From the NCBI GenBank assembly GCA_934512105.1, contig CAKSWQ010000003.1, forward strand, positions 8,907 through 72,906: a DNA stretch of 64,000 nt. The letters are read 5' to 3'. The DNA comes from an uncultured Faecalibacterium sp. (GTDB lineage Bacteria > Bacillota > Clostridia > Oscillospirales > Ruminococcaceae). Made by a program: the position numbers and the translations under genes. Numbering within the stretch: the stretch's first letter is position 1; each line of letters begins with the position of its first letter. Shown one piece after another: positions 31,673-39,206 of the stretch. The notes below the pieces were generated by a model that was not told where the DNA came from, did not search any database, and saw only the letters and a program-made list of their open reading frames with translations.

Positions 31673-33277
31673 ATGACAAATCGTGAAGAGATCGAACGCC
31701 GCAGGACGTTCGCCATCATCAGCCACCCCGACGCAGGTAAGACCACCCTTACCGAAAAGCTGCTGCTGTACGGTGGAGCCATCAATCAGGCTGGTTCCGT
31801 CAAGGGCAAGCAGAGCGCCAAGCACGCCGTGTCCGACTGGATGGACATCGAAAAGCAGCGTGGTATCTCGGTCACCTCTTCGGTGCTGCAGTTCAACTAC
31901 GCCGGCAAGTGCGTGAACATTCTGGACACCCCCGGCCATCAGGACTTCTCGGAGGATACCTACCGCACCCTGATGGCGGCAGACTCTGCCGTCATGGTCA
32001 TCGACGCCGCAAAGGGCGTTGAGGCGCAGACCATCAAGCTGTTCAAGGTGTGCACCCTGCGCCACATCCCCATCTTCACCTTCATCAACAAGATGGACCG
32101 CGAAGCCCGCGACCCCTTTGAGCTGATGGAGAACATCGAGGAGATCCTTGGCATCAAGACCTACCCCATGAACTGGCCCATCGGCTGCGGCAAGGAGTTC
32201 AAGGGCGTGTTCGACCGCAACGCGCGCAAGGTGCTGGCTTTCTCCAGCGACGGCCGCGCCAACGGCGTGAAGAAGGTCAGCGAGACCGAGGCCGAGCTGG
32301 GCGACCCCGCACTGGACGAGCTGCTGACCCCCTACCTGCACCAGCAGCTGGTGGACGAGATCGAGCTGCTGGACGGCGCTGCCGAGGAGTTTGATCTGGA
32401 CAAAGTTCTGCGCGGCGAGCTGAGCCCCGTGTTCTTCGGCTCTGCACTGACCAACTTCGGCGTGGAGCCCTTCCTTGAAAACTTCCTGCGGCTCACCTCC
32501 GCCCCGCTGGCCCGCGTGGACAGCCTGACCGGCGAGCCGGTAGACCCCTGCCGGGACGAGTTCTCCGCCTTCATCTTTAAAATTCAGGCCAACATGAACA
32601 AGGCCCACCGCGACCGCATTGCCTTTATGCGCATCTGCTCCGGCAAGTTCGAGCGCGGCATGGAAGCCTACCATGTGCAGGAGGGCAAGAACATCAAGCT
32701 GGCCACCGGCACCCAGCTGATGGCGCAGGACCGCGCCATCGTGGACGAGGCCTACGCCGGTGACATCATCGGCCTGTTCGACCCGGGCATCTTCTCCATC
32801 GGCGACACCCTGTGCACCGGCAAAAAGAAGGTGCAGTTCGCAGGCATCCCCACCTTCTCCCCGGAGCACTTTGCCCGCATTGAGCAGAAGGACACCATGA
32901 AGCGCAAGCAGTTCGTGAAGGGTATGGAGCAGATCGCGCAGGAAGGCGCCATCCAGATCTTCCGCGAAGTGGGCGGCGGCATGGAAGAAGTGGTGGTCGG
33001 CGTGGTCGGCGTGCTGCAGCTGGAAGTGCTGGAGTACCGCCTGAACACCGAGTACAACGTGGAGATCCGGATGCAGCAGCTGCCCTTTGAGCAGCTGCGC
33101 TGGGTGCAGAACGACCCCGACACCTACAACCTGCGGGATCTGGACCTGACCAGCGACACCAAGGCTGTGGAGGACATGAAGGGCAACCGTCTGCTGCTGT
33201 TCACCTCCGACTGGGCGGTGCGCTGGGCGGAGACCCACAACGAGAGCTTGCAGCTGAGCGAGTTCGGCAACATCTGA
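31673..33277 (+). CDS. prfC: Peptide chain release factor 3
   Basis: A 534-residue translational GTPase that removes RF1/RF2 from ribosomes after peptide release. GTPase motifs: AIISHPDAGKTTLTEKLL (G1), EKQRGISVTSSV (G2), ILDTPGHQDFSEDTYR (G3), INKMDREARDPFE (G4). RF3 is told from EF-G by length and the EKQRGISVTSSV block. Domain 2 and 3 blocks (MQQLPFEQLRWV) complete the protein. Start at 31673 with ATAGGAGAAACTACG. Single gene with its own leader and terminator. Confidence 0.96.
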   Translation: MTNREEIERRRTFAIISHPDAGKTTLTEKLLLYGGAINQAGSVKGKQSAKHAVSDWMDIEKQRGISVTSSVLQFNYAGKCVNILDTPGHQDFSEDTYRTLMAADSAVMVIDAAKGVEAQTIKLFKVCTLRHIPIFTFINKMDREARDPFELMENIEEILGIKTYPMNWPIGCGKEFKGVFDRNARKVLAFSSDGRANGVKKVSETEAELGDPALDELLTPYLHQQLVDEIELLDGAAEEFDLDKVLRGELSPVFFGSALTNFGVEPFLENFLRLTSAPLARVDSLTGEPVDPCRDEFSAFIFKIQANMNKAHRDRIAFMRICSGKFERGMEAYHVQEGKNIKLATGTQLMAQDRAIVDEAYAGDIIGLFDPGIFSIGDTLCTGKKKVQFAGIPTFSPEHFARIEQKDTMKRKQFVKGMEQIAQEGAIQIFREVGGGMEEVVVGVVGVLQLEVLEYRLNTEYNVEIRMQQLPFEQLRWVQNDPDTYNLRDLDLTSDTKAVEDMKGNRLLLFTSDWAVRWAETHNESLQLSEFGNI

Positions 33278-33287
33278 TAAAAGAGCG

Positions 33288-33322
33288 CTGCGGAGTGCAC
33301 CTGCGCTCCGCAGTTCTTTTTT
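33288..33322 (+). terminator. Terminator of prfC
   Basis: CTGCGGAG (33288-33295) and CTCCGCAG (33306-33313), then TTCTTTTTT. Confidence 0.78.
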
Positions 33323-33410
33323 ATAGAATAAAAAACACAACAAAGTATGCCAGACATTGGAATGAGGGTTCCCATTGCGGGGAACACTGCTGGCATGGAG
33401 GGTAAAGTAT

Positions 33411-34394
33411 ATGCAGAATATCAACATTGGCAAAAGCGGCATCGCAGTGCCGTTTCTGGGCATGGGTACATGGGCCATCGGCGGCGGTGCATGGTGGGGC
33501 GATAACGACGATGCACTGTCGGTAAAGGCCATCCAGACCGCCGTGGAGCAGGGCATCCAGTGGATCGACACTGCGCCCATCTACGGGCTGTACCACAGCG
33601 AGGAAGTGGTAGGCGAAGCCATGAAGCACATCGACCGCGACAAGGTGGTGCTTTCCACCAAATGCGGCCTGGAGTGGCGGCACGAGTCCCCCATCCTGCA
33701 CAAGGTAGTGGACGGGGTACAGGTGTACCGCGACCTCTCTGCCAAGGGCATCATCGAGGACGTGGAGGACAGCCTGCGCCGTCTGCACACCGACCATCTG
33801 GATGTGCTGTACACCCACTGGCAGAGCCCGGACTTCGGCGTGTATCCGCTGGAGGAGACCATGGAGGCCATGATGAAGCTGAAGGAGCAGGGCAAGATCC
33901 GCGCCATCGGTGCTTCCAACGTCACCTCCGACATCATCCGGGGCTACTGCAAGTACGGCCAGCTGGACGTCATTCAGGAAAAGTACAGCCTGCTGACCCG
34001 CCGCATTGAAAAGCAGCTGCTGCCCACCTGCAAGGAGCTGGGCGTCTCGGTGCAGGCCTACTCCCCGCTGGAGCAGGGGCTTCTGACCGGCAAGGTGACT
34101 ATGGACACCACCTACCCGGAGGGCAGCACCCGCAACACGAACCCCTGCTTCCAGCCCACCCGCCGGGCACAGGCGCTGGAGCTGCTGGCAAAGTGGAGCG
34201 ACCTGACTGAGAAGTACGACTGCACCATGGCGCAGCTGGTCATCGCCCTGACCGCCCGCATGATCCCGGGGCTGCACGTTCTGTGCGGTGCCCGCAAGCC
34301 GGAGCAGGTACTGGATAACGCCGGTGCCATGCACATCAAGCTGGACGGTGCCGATGCCGTCCGCATGAAGTGGGACGTGGACGCGATCTCCTGA
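33411..34394 (+). CDS. Aldo/keto reductase
   Basis: A 327-residue NAD(P)H-dependent oxidoreductase of the AKR superfamily: FLGMGTWAIGG near the start, IDTAPIYGLYHSEEVVGEAM (Asp and Tyr of the catalytic tetrad), LSTKCGLEW (Lys), DVLYTHWQSPD (His region) and RAIGASNVTSDII. It reduces sugar aldehydes or ketones; the substrate is not known. The start at 33411 (MQNINIGKSG) has GGAGGGTAAAG upstream. Monocistronic. Confidence 0.93.
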   Translation: MQNINIGKSGIAVPFLGMGTWAIGGGAWWGDNDDALSVKAIQTAVEQGIQWIDTAPIYGLYHSEEVVGEAMKHIDRDKVVLSTKCGLEWRHESPILHKVVDGVQVYRDLSAKGIIEDVEDSLRRLHTDHLDVLYTHWQSPDFGVYPLEETMEAMMKLKEQGKIRAIGASNVTSDIIRGYCKYGQLDVIQEKYSLLTRRIEKQLLPTCKELGVSVQAYSPLEQGLLTGKVTMDTTYPEGSTRNTNPCFQPTRRAQALELLAKWSDLTEKYDCTMAQLVIALTARMIPGLHVLCGARKPEQVLDNAGAMHIKLDGADAVRMKWDVDAIS

Positions 34395-34406
34395 GGATAA
34401 GCAAAG

Positions 34407-34442
34407 CAAAAGCCGGGCAGCCACAGGCTGTCCGGCTTTTTG
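34407..34442 (+). terminator. Terminator of the aldo/keto reductase gene
   Basis: AAAAGCCGGGCAGCC pairs with GGCTGTCCGGCTTTT around an ACA loop and ends in T residues. Confidence 0.78.
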
Positions 34443-34452
34443 TTTTCACAGA

Positions 34453-34590
34453 AACCCTCTCAGTCACGCCTTACGGCGTGCCAGCTCCCCCGAAGGGGGA
34501 GCTTATAGCACTAGCCGGAAACCTTACCGCTATGCCAAAAGCTCCCCCCTTCGGGGGAGCTGGCATCGCGCAGCGATGACTGAGAGGGTT
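34453..34590. repeat. Family A palindromic repeat (A4)
   Basis: Ends AACCCTCTCAGTC and GACTGAGAGGGTT; inner CTCCCCCGAAGGGGGAGC and its mirrored partner; core GCCGGAAACCTTACCGC. Confidence 0.88.
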
Positions 34591-34612
34591 CGTCCCCACG
34601 CAGAAGAGAAAG

Positions 34613-35299
34613 TTATTCTCCCCTTGCCAGCGCCCGCAGCTTTTGCTTGTCCAGCACCTGTACGCCGCCGCGGTACAGCCGCACCCAGCCCTCCTGCGCA
34701 AAGTATTTGAGCATCCGGCTCACCACCTCGCGGGCAGAGCCCATGTACTTTGCCATCTGGTCGTGGGTCATGCGGACATCCGCGCCGCCGGTCTTGGCCA
34801 GTTCGTCGGTCAGAAAGATCGCCAGCCGCCGGTCGGCGCTCATGAACAGGATCTGCTGCATCGTCCACATGGTGTCGGAAAAGCGCTCTGCCGTCATCTG
34901 GTAGGCGTAGCAGCGCACATAAACGTTCTCCTGCATCAGCTGCCGGAAGATGCCCGCGCTGATGCACAGCGCCTCGGTGTCCTCCTCGGCGTTGATGTAG
35001 AGGTCGATGTTTACCGCGTCCATCACGCAGGAGGCGGACAGGATGCACACCTCCCCACCGAACAGGCGGTACAGCGTCACGTCCCTGCCGTCCTCGGAGA
35101 GCAGATAGGAGCGCAGCTGCCCGCTGCGCAGCAGCAAGATGCCCACGCAGCTTTCCAGCGGGCTGTGCACCCGGGCGCCCTTGGCGTAGTGCACCGGGCG
35201 GGTAAAGCGGCACAGCCGCTCCTGCTCTTCCGGGGTCAGCTGCTCCCAGAACGGGAACGCACAGGCCAGACACCGGGCGTGCGGAGATGCTTCGGCCAT
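34613..35299 (-). CDS. Crp/Fnr-family transcriptional regulator
   Basis: A 228-residue protein: cyclic-nucleotide-binding-type beta roll (about 20-130) and a C-terminal winged helix with MTHDQMAKYMGSAREVVSRMLKYFAQEG. The N-terminus has CLAC (two cysteines), fewer than the four of a [4Fe-4S] FNR, so redox sensing by thiols is possible but unproven. The start ATG 35299 has AAAGGGG 8 bases upstream. It follows a thioredoxin-reductase-like gene with only a 5-base gap, so the two are an operon and may share a redox theme. Confidence 0.9.
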   Translation of the reverse strand: MAEASPHARCLACAFPFWEQLTPEEQERLCRFTRPVHYAKGARVHSPLESCVGILLLRSGQLRSYLLSEDGRDVTLYRLFGGEVCILSASCVMDAVNIDLYINAEEDTEALCISAGIFRQLMQENVYVRCYAYQMTAERFSDTMWTMQQILFMSADRRLAIFLTDELAKTGGADVRMTHDQMAKYMGSAREVVSRMLKYFAQEGWVRLYRGGVQVLDKQKLRALARGE

Positions 35300-35304
35300 A
35301 CGGC

Positions 35305-36162
35305 TCACCCCTTTCGCAGTGCCTTGGCGGCCTCGGTGCCCGCCAGTGCGCCCTCGTAAACGGCCTTTGCCACCTGTAACAGCCCGCCGGTGCAGTCCCC
35401 GGCGGCGTACAGGCCGGGCACGGTGGTCTGCATTTTATCGTCCACCACGATGCGGCTGCCCTCTACGGCAGCACCCAGCTTTTTAGCCAGTGCGGTGCTG
35501 CCCGCCACGCCCAGCGCCACAAATACGCCGGACACCTCCCGCACCGCGCCGTCCGCCAGCTGCACGCCGGTGACGCTCTGCTCGCCCAGAATGGCCTCCA
35601 CCTTCTGGGTGCAGACGGTCACCTCGGGCGGGAAATCTGCGGTCAGGGCTGCGCCGTCCGTCAGCAGGGTGACGCTTTTCACCACCGGCAAAAGCGCCTG
35701 CACCTCATGCAGGGCGTACTCGCCGCTGCCCAGCACCGCCACGTCCCTGCCGCGGTAGAAAAAGGCATCGCAGGCGGCGCACCAGCTCACGCCGTGACCC
35801 TCCAGCCCGGTCAGCCCCGGGATGCGGGGCACCGCGCGGGAAGCGCCGGTGGCCAGAATCACCGCGTCTGCCGGGTACGCGCCCGCCAGCGTTTCCACGG
35901 TCAGACGGTCGGTCCATGTCAGCCCCACGGCCTCGGTCTGCACGAACTGTACTCCCAGCCGCCGGGCGTTCTCGATGCTGCGGTGCTCCAGCTCCGGCCC
36001 GGAGACCGGCTGGGCGAAGCCGTAATAATTTTCGATTTTTTCAGCGCGTGCCAGCGCCCCGGCGCCTTTGGTCAGCACAGTGGTCTGCACCCCGGCGCGC
36101 ACAGCGTACAGGGCGGCGGACACCCCCGCCGGGCCGGAACCTACGATAACGATATTGGACAT
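35305..36162 (-). CDS. Thioredoxin reductase-like FAD/NAD(P) oxidoreductase
   Basis: A 285-residue flavoprotein: FAD motif VGSGPAGVSAALYA (residues 8-21), redox-active CAAC (C128, C131), NAD(P) motif AVLGSGEYALHEVQ and the FAD closing motif GLYAAGDCTGG. It would reduce thioredoxin or a similar disulfide carrier. It is somewhat shorter than typical TrxB (about 310). The start at 36162 (MSNIVIVGSG) follows AAGGAGCAACACC. It forms an operon with the Crp/Fnr gene downstream. Confidence 0.9.
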   Translation of the reverse strand: MSNIVIVGSGPAGVSAALYAVRAGVQTTVLTKGAGALARAEKIENYYGFAQPVSGPELEHRSIENARRLGVQFVQTEAVGLTWTDRLTVETLAGAYPADAVILATGASRAVPRIPGLTGLEGHGVSWCAACDAFFYRGRDVAVLGSGEYALHEVQALLPVVKSVTLLTDGAALTADFPPEVTVCTQKVEAILGEQSVTGVQLADGAVREVSGVFVALGVAGSTALAKKLGAAVEGSRIVVDDKMQTTVPGLYAAGDCTGGLLQVAKAVYEGALAGTEAAKALRKG

Positions 36163-36184
36163 GGTGTTGCTCCTTTGCATGGTT

Positions 36185-36318
36185 ACCCCCTCAGTCAAAC
36201 CCTGCGGGTTTGCCAGCTCCCCCAAGGGGACGCCTTTCGTTGCAGCGGTCAACTTTCCGGTTCCTCCAGAAGGCTCCCCCTTGGGGGAGCTGCTGAGCGC
36301 AGCGAAGCTGAAGGGGTA
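36185..36318. repeat. Family A palindromic repeat (A5)
   Basis: ACCCCCTCAGTC to AAGGGGT with CTCCCCCAAGGGGACGCC and CTCCCCCTTGGGGGAGC inside; upstream of the reductase gene. Confidence 0.85.
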
Positions 36319-36470
36319 TTCTGATTCTTTTCCCTTATTATACACCAAAACCCCACAGACTTCTGTGACCGGGTCGCAAAATTTTTAGGGCGGCGGGCAC
36401 TGTTCAAGCCCCGAGGCGTGTGTTATACTGTTGTCATGTTGAAATTACTGCCACAGGGGGCTTTTGCTTT

Positions 36471-37478
36471 ATGTCCAAACAACGTCTGCTTTTTATCACC
36501 ACCGGCGGCACCATTGCCAGCGTGCGCACCCAGCAGGGGCTGAAACCCGTGCTTACCAGCGAGGAGCTGCTTGCCCATCTGCCGGAACTGAAGGAGCTGT
36601 GCTGCCCGGAAACGCTGGCGCTGTGCAGCATCGACAGCACCGACCTCGGGCAGGAGCACTGGCTCATGATGGCACGCGCCATTCAGGAAAACTACGCCTT
36701 GTACGACGGCTTTATCATCTGCCACGGCACGGATACGCTGGCCTACTCTGCGGCGGCGCTCTCCTATCTCATCCAAAACGCGGATAAGCCCATCATCCTC
36801 ACCGGCGCACAGCAGCCCATCTCCAACGAGATCACGGATGCCAAGAAAAACCTGCGGGACAGCGTGGTCTGCGCCATCGACCCGGGCAGCCGGGGCGTGA
36901 TGGTGGTGTTCGGCGGGCACGTCATCGCGGGCACCCGCGCCAAAAAGAACAAGACCATCAGCTACGATGCCTTTGCCTCGGTCAACTTCCCGGAGCTGGC
37001 GCTGGTGCAGGGCGACCGGCTGGTGCGGTACATCCCCTCGCCGTGGCCCACCGGCCCGGTGGAGTTCAGCCGCACGCTGGACAGCCGGGTGTTCCTGCTC
37101 AAGCTGACGCCGGGCATGTCCCCGGCGCTCATCCCGGAGATCTTCCGCCTATACGACTGTGTCATCGTAGAAAGCTTCGGCGTGGGCGGCATTCCGCAGC
37201 AGTTGATGGACGCCTTTGCCGCCGGGCTGGGCGACTACGAGACCACCCACAAGGTGCTCATCATGACCACGCAGGTCACCTACGAGGGCAGCGATGTGGG
37301 CGTGTACGAGGTGGGCAAGCGGGTGCGCAACCGCTTCCGCTTTTTAGAAGCCCACGATATGACCATCGAGGCCGTAGTGACCAAAAGTATGTGGCTGCTG
37401 GCGCAGAACTGCGAAAGCTTTGACCAGCTGCAGCAGCGGTTCTACCGTCAGGTGAACTTTGACACCTTCTACCACTGA
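36471..37478 (+). CDS. ansA: L-asparaginase, type I
   Basis: A 335-residue cytoplasmic enzyme hydrolysing asparagine to aspartate and ammonia. Both threonine-containing active-site blocks are present: FITTGGTIAS (residues 8-17) and ICHGTDTLAYSAAALS with the catalytic Thr/Asp. VFGGHVIAGTRAKK and SFGVGGIPQ are further family motifs. No signal peptide. The start at 36471 (MSKQRLLF) follows CAGGGGGC; the longer frame upstream is not needed. Its stop lies only 10 bases from the stop of convergent azlD. Confidence 0.94.
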   Translation: MSKQRLLFITTGGTIASVRTQQGLKPVLTSEELLAHLPELKELCCPETLALCSIDSTDLGQEHWLMMARAIQENYALYDGFIICHGTDTLAYSAAALSYLIQNADKPIILTGAQQPISNEITDAKKNLRDSVVCAIDPGSRGVMVVFGGHVIAGTRAKKNKTISYDAFASVNFPELALVQGDRLVRYIPSPWPTGPVEFSRTLDSRVFLLKLTPGMSPALIPEIFRLYDCVIVESFGVGGIPQQLMDAFAAGLGDYETTHKVLIMTTQVTYEGSDVGVYEVGKRVRNRFRFLEAHDMTIEAVVTKSMWLLAQNCESFDQLQQRFYRQVNFDTFYH

Positions 37479-37488
37479 GCCGCTTTTT

Positions 37489-37818
37489 TTAAAACACCAG
37501 CTGCACCAGCAGTACATAGCAAAAGGTGCCCCCGGCCACGCTGAGCAGGGTCTGGTGCTTCCACTTGTGCAGCGCGATGGTAGCCAGCAGCGCAATTGCC
37601 TCCGGGATGCCGCGGCTGCCGGAGAAGGGGTTGACCCCCTTCAGGCAATAGACGATGAGCATCCCGAAGATGGCGGCGGGCAGCACCCGCCCCAGATACC
37701 GCACCACCTCCGGCGGCTGCTGCTCCTTGCTGGAAAAGATCAGAAACGGCAAAAACCGGGTAAGCATGGTGGCGGCGGTGCACACCGCAATGGTAAGCCC
37801 CATCTGAACTGCTGTCAT
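37489..37818 (-). CDS. azlD: AzlD-family branched-chain amino acid transport subunit
   Basis: A 109-residue protein with four hydrophobic segments (TAVQMGLTIAVCTAATMLTR, LPAAIFGMLIVYCL, AIALLATIALHKWK, TLLSVAGGTFCYVLLV) and the conserved TRFLPFLIF. It partners with AzlC to export branched-chain amino acids or analogues. Its ATG overlaps the azlC stop by 4 bases (ATGA), giving coupled translation. Confidence 0.92.
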   Translation of the reverse strand: MTAVQMGLTIAVCTAATMLTRFLPFLIFSSKEQQPPEVVRYLGRVLPAAIFGMLIVYCLKGVNPFSGSRGIPEAIALLATIALHKWKHQTLLSVAGGTFCYVLLVQLVF

Positions 37819-38558
37819 TCCTCTACCTCCCCGGCTGCTTTTTCCATCGGACGGCGCAAGGCCAGCAGCAGCACCAGAATGCCGCCCATGGACGGCAGCA
37901 GAAAACTGCCGGAACCAAATACCATCAGACACACCAGCGGCACGGCAAGCCCGATGAGGGCACTGCCGTGCTGCTTATCTTTTTCCCACTGGTTCAGGAA
38001 GATGACCGTGAACATTGCGGTCATGACAAAATCCACGCCCTCGGTGCTGAAGGGCAGCACGGTGCCCAGCGCAGCCCCAAGCCCGGCGCTGCCCACCCAG
38101 TAAAGCTGATCCAGCAGGGTAATGAAGAACATGAACCAGCCCTTATCCACCCCTTCCTGCGGCGCTGCCGAGCAGGTGATGGAAAAGGTCTCATCGCTCA
38201 TAGCAAAGATCATATAAAAGCTGCGCCAGCCGTAGCCCTTATAGCGCTCCAGCATGGCAAGGCCGTAAAATAAGTGCCGCGCCTGGATCATCAGCGCCAT
38301 CAGAAAGGCCGACAGCGGGGAGAACGCGCCCAGCAGCAGGCTTGCCAGCACGAATTCCAGCGAGCCGCCGTACACGACAGTGCCCATGAGCATAGGCATC
38401 CACACCGGCAGCCCCAAAGACTGCACATAGATGCCGTAGCCCAGCCCCAGCACAAAATAGCCTGCCAGCACCGGGATGGTCTGCGGAAAAGCCGCCCGCA
38501 GCGCACGCAGGCAGGGGTGCGGCAGGGCAGGGGAAACGGTTCGGGACAGATGCTGCAT
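37815..38558 (-). CDS. azlC: AzlC-family branched-chain amino acid exporter, large subunit
   Basis: A 247-residue membrane protein with about seven helices. AFPQTIPVLAGYFVLGLGYG near the start, YGGSLEFVLASLLLG, MIQARHLFYGLAMLERYKG and AMSDETFSI are AzlC hallmarks. It pairs with AzlD directly downstream. SD AAGGAGC lies just before ATG 38558. The family exports leucine-type amino acids; the real substrate here is inferred. Confidence 0.93.
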   Translation of the reverse strand: MQHLSRTVSPALPHPCLRALRAAFPQTIPVLAGYFVLGLGYGIYVQSLGLPVWMPMLMGTVVYGGSLEFVLASLLLGAFSPLSAFLMALMIQARHLFYGLAMLERYKGYGWRSFYMIFAMSDETFSITCSAAPQEGVDKGWFMFFITLLDQLYWVGSAGLGAALGTVLPFSTEGVDFVMTAMFTVIFLNQWEKDKQHGSALIGLAVPLVCLMVFGSGSFLLPSMGGILVLLLALRRPMEKAAGEVEE

Positions 38559-38676
38559 AGAAAAGCTCCTTGCTTTGCGGGCTCAGCGGGCGGCGCGCCC
38601 ATATACCCACATAGATTGTATGAAATACGCAATTGTTATTATAGCACATCCCTGCGCTTTTGCAAGACGGCGGAAT

Positions 38677-38836
38677 GCGCCCTCTCAGTCAAAGCCTACG
38701 GCTTTGCCAGCTCTCCCAAAGGGAGAGCCAAGAGCACTGCCGGAAACTTCCTCGTTGCACCTAATACTTTAGTGATGAACTTTACGGCTTGGCTCTCCCT
38801 TTGGGAGAGCTGGCGCGGGAGCGCCTGAGAGGGCGC
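38677..38836. repeat. Family A palindromic repeat (A6)
   Basis: GCGCCCTCTCAGTC to GAGAGGGCGC with CTCTCCCAAAGGGAGAGCC arms; first of three consecutive family A copies. Confidence 0.85.
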
Positions 38837-38852
38837 ACGCCGTTGCCCCAAT

Positions 38853-38986
38853 ACCCCCTCAGTCTCGCTACGCTCGCCAGCTCCCCCAAGGGGACGCCTT
38901 ATGGCACTGCCGGAAACCTTATCGCCACCGCTAAAGCCGTCCCCTTGGGGAAGGTGGCATCGCCGCAGGCGATGACGGAAGGGGTA
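38853..38986. repeat. Family A palindromic repeat (A7)
   Basis: ACCCCCTCAGTC to GGAAGGGGT; core CTGCCGGAAACCTTATCGC and CGTCCCCTTGGGGAAGG. Confidence 0.85.
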
Positions 38987-38995
38987 ACTTGCCTG

Positions 38996-39148
38996 AACTC
39001 CCCCAGTCGCCTACGGCGACAGCCCCCTCTAAGATGGGGCCTTTGGCATAGCGATACAGTTTCCGGCTAAAGTGGAAAGCTTGCGGGCGCGCCAGAGGCT
39101 CCCTCCCAGAGGGAGCTGGCAAAGCCGCAGGCTTTGACTGAGGGAGTC
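38996..39148. repeat. Family A palindromic repeat (A8)
   Basis: AACTCCCCCAGTCGC to TGACTGAGGGAGT; core ATACAGTTTCCGGCTAAAG; subtype with CCCCCTCTAAGATGGGGCC. Confidence 0.83.
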
Positions 39149-39154
39149 AAACGC

Positions 39155-39188
39155 AAAAGCAGCCAGACCGGGCGGTCTGGCTGCTTTT
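39155..39188 (-). terminator. Terminator of the EAL/GGDEF gene
   Basis: AAAAGCAGCCAGACC and GGTCTGGCTGCTTTT form a 15-bp stem with a 4-base loop; A/T tails on both sides. Confidence 0.82.
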
Positions 39189-39206
39189 ATAGTTTATAAA
39201 AATATT

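Noticed and set aside
31664..33580. 638-codon antisense frame over prfC
   Set aside because: Shadow of RF3; no initiation signals.
38677..39148. CRISPR array
   Set aside because: The repeated units are palindromic, 130-160 bp, of mixed subtypes and without regular spacers; no cas genes are present.
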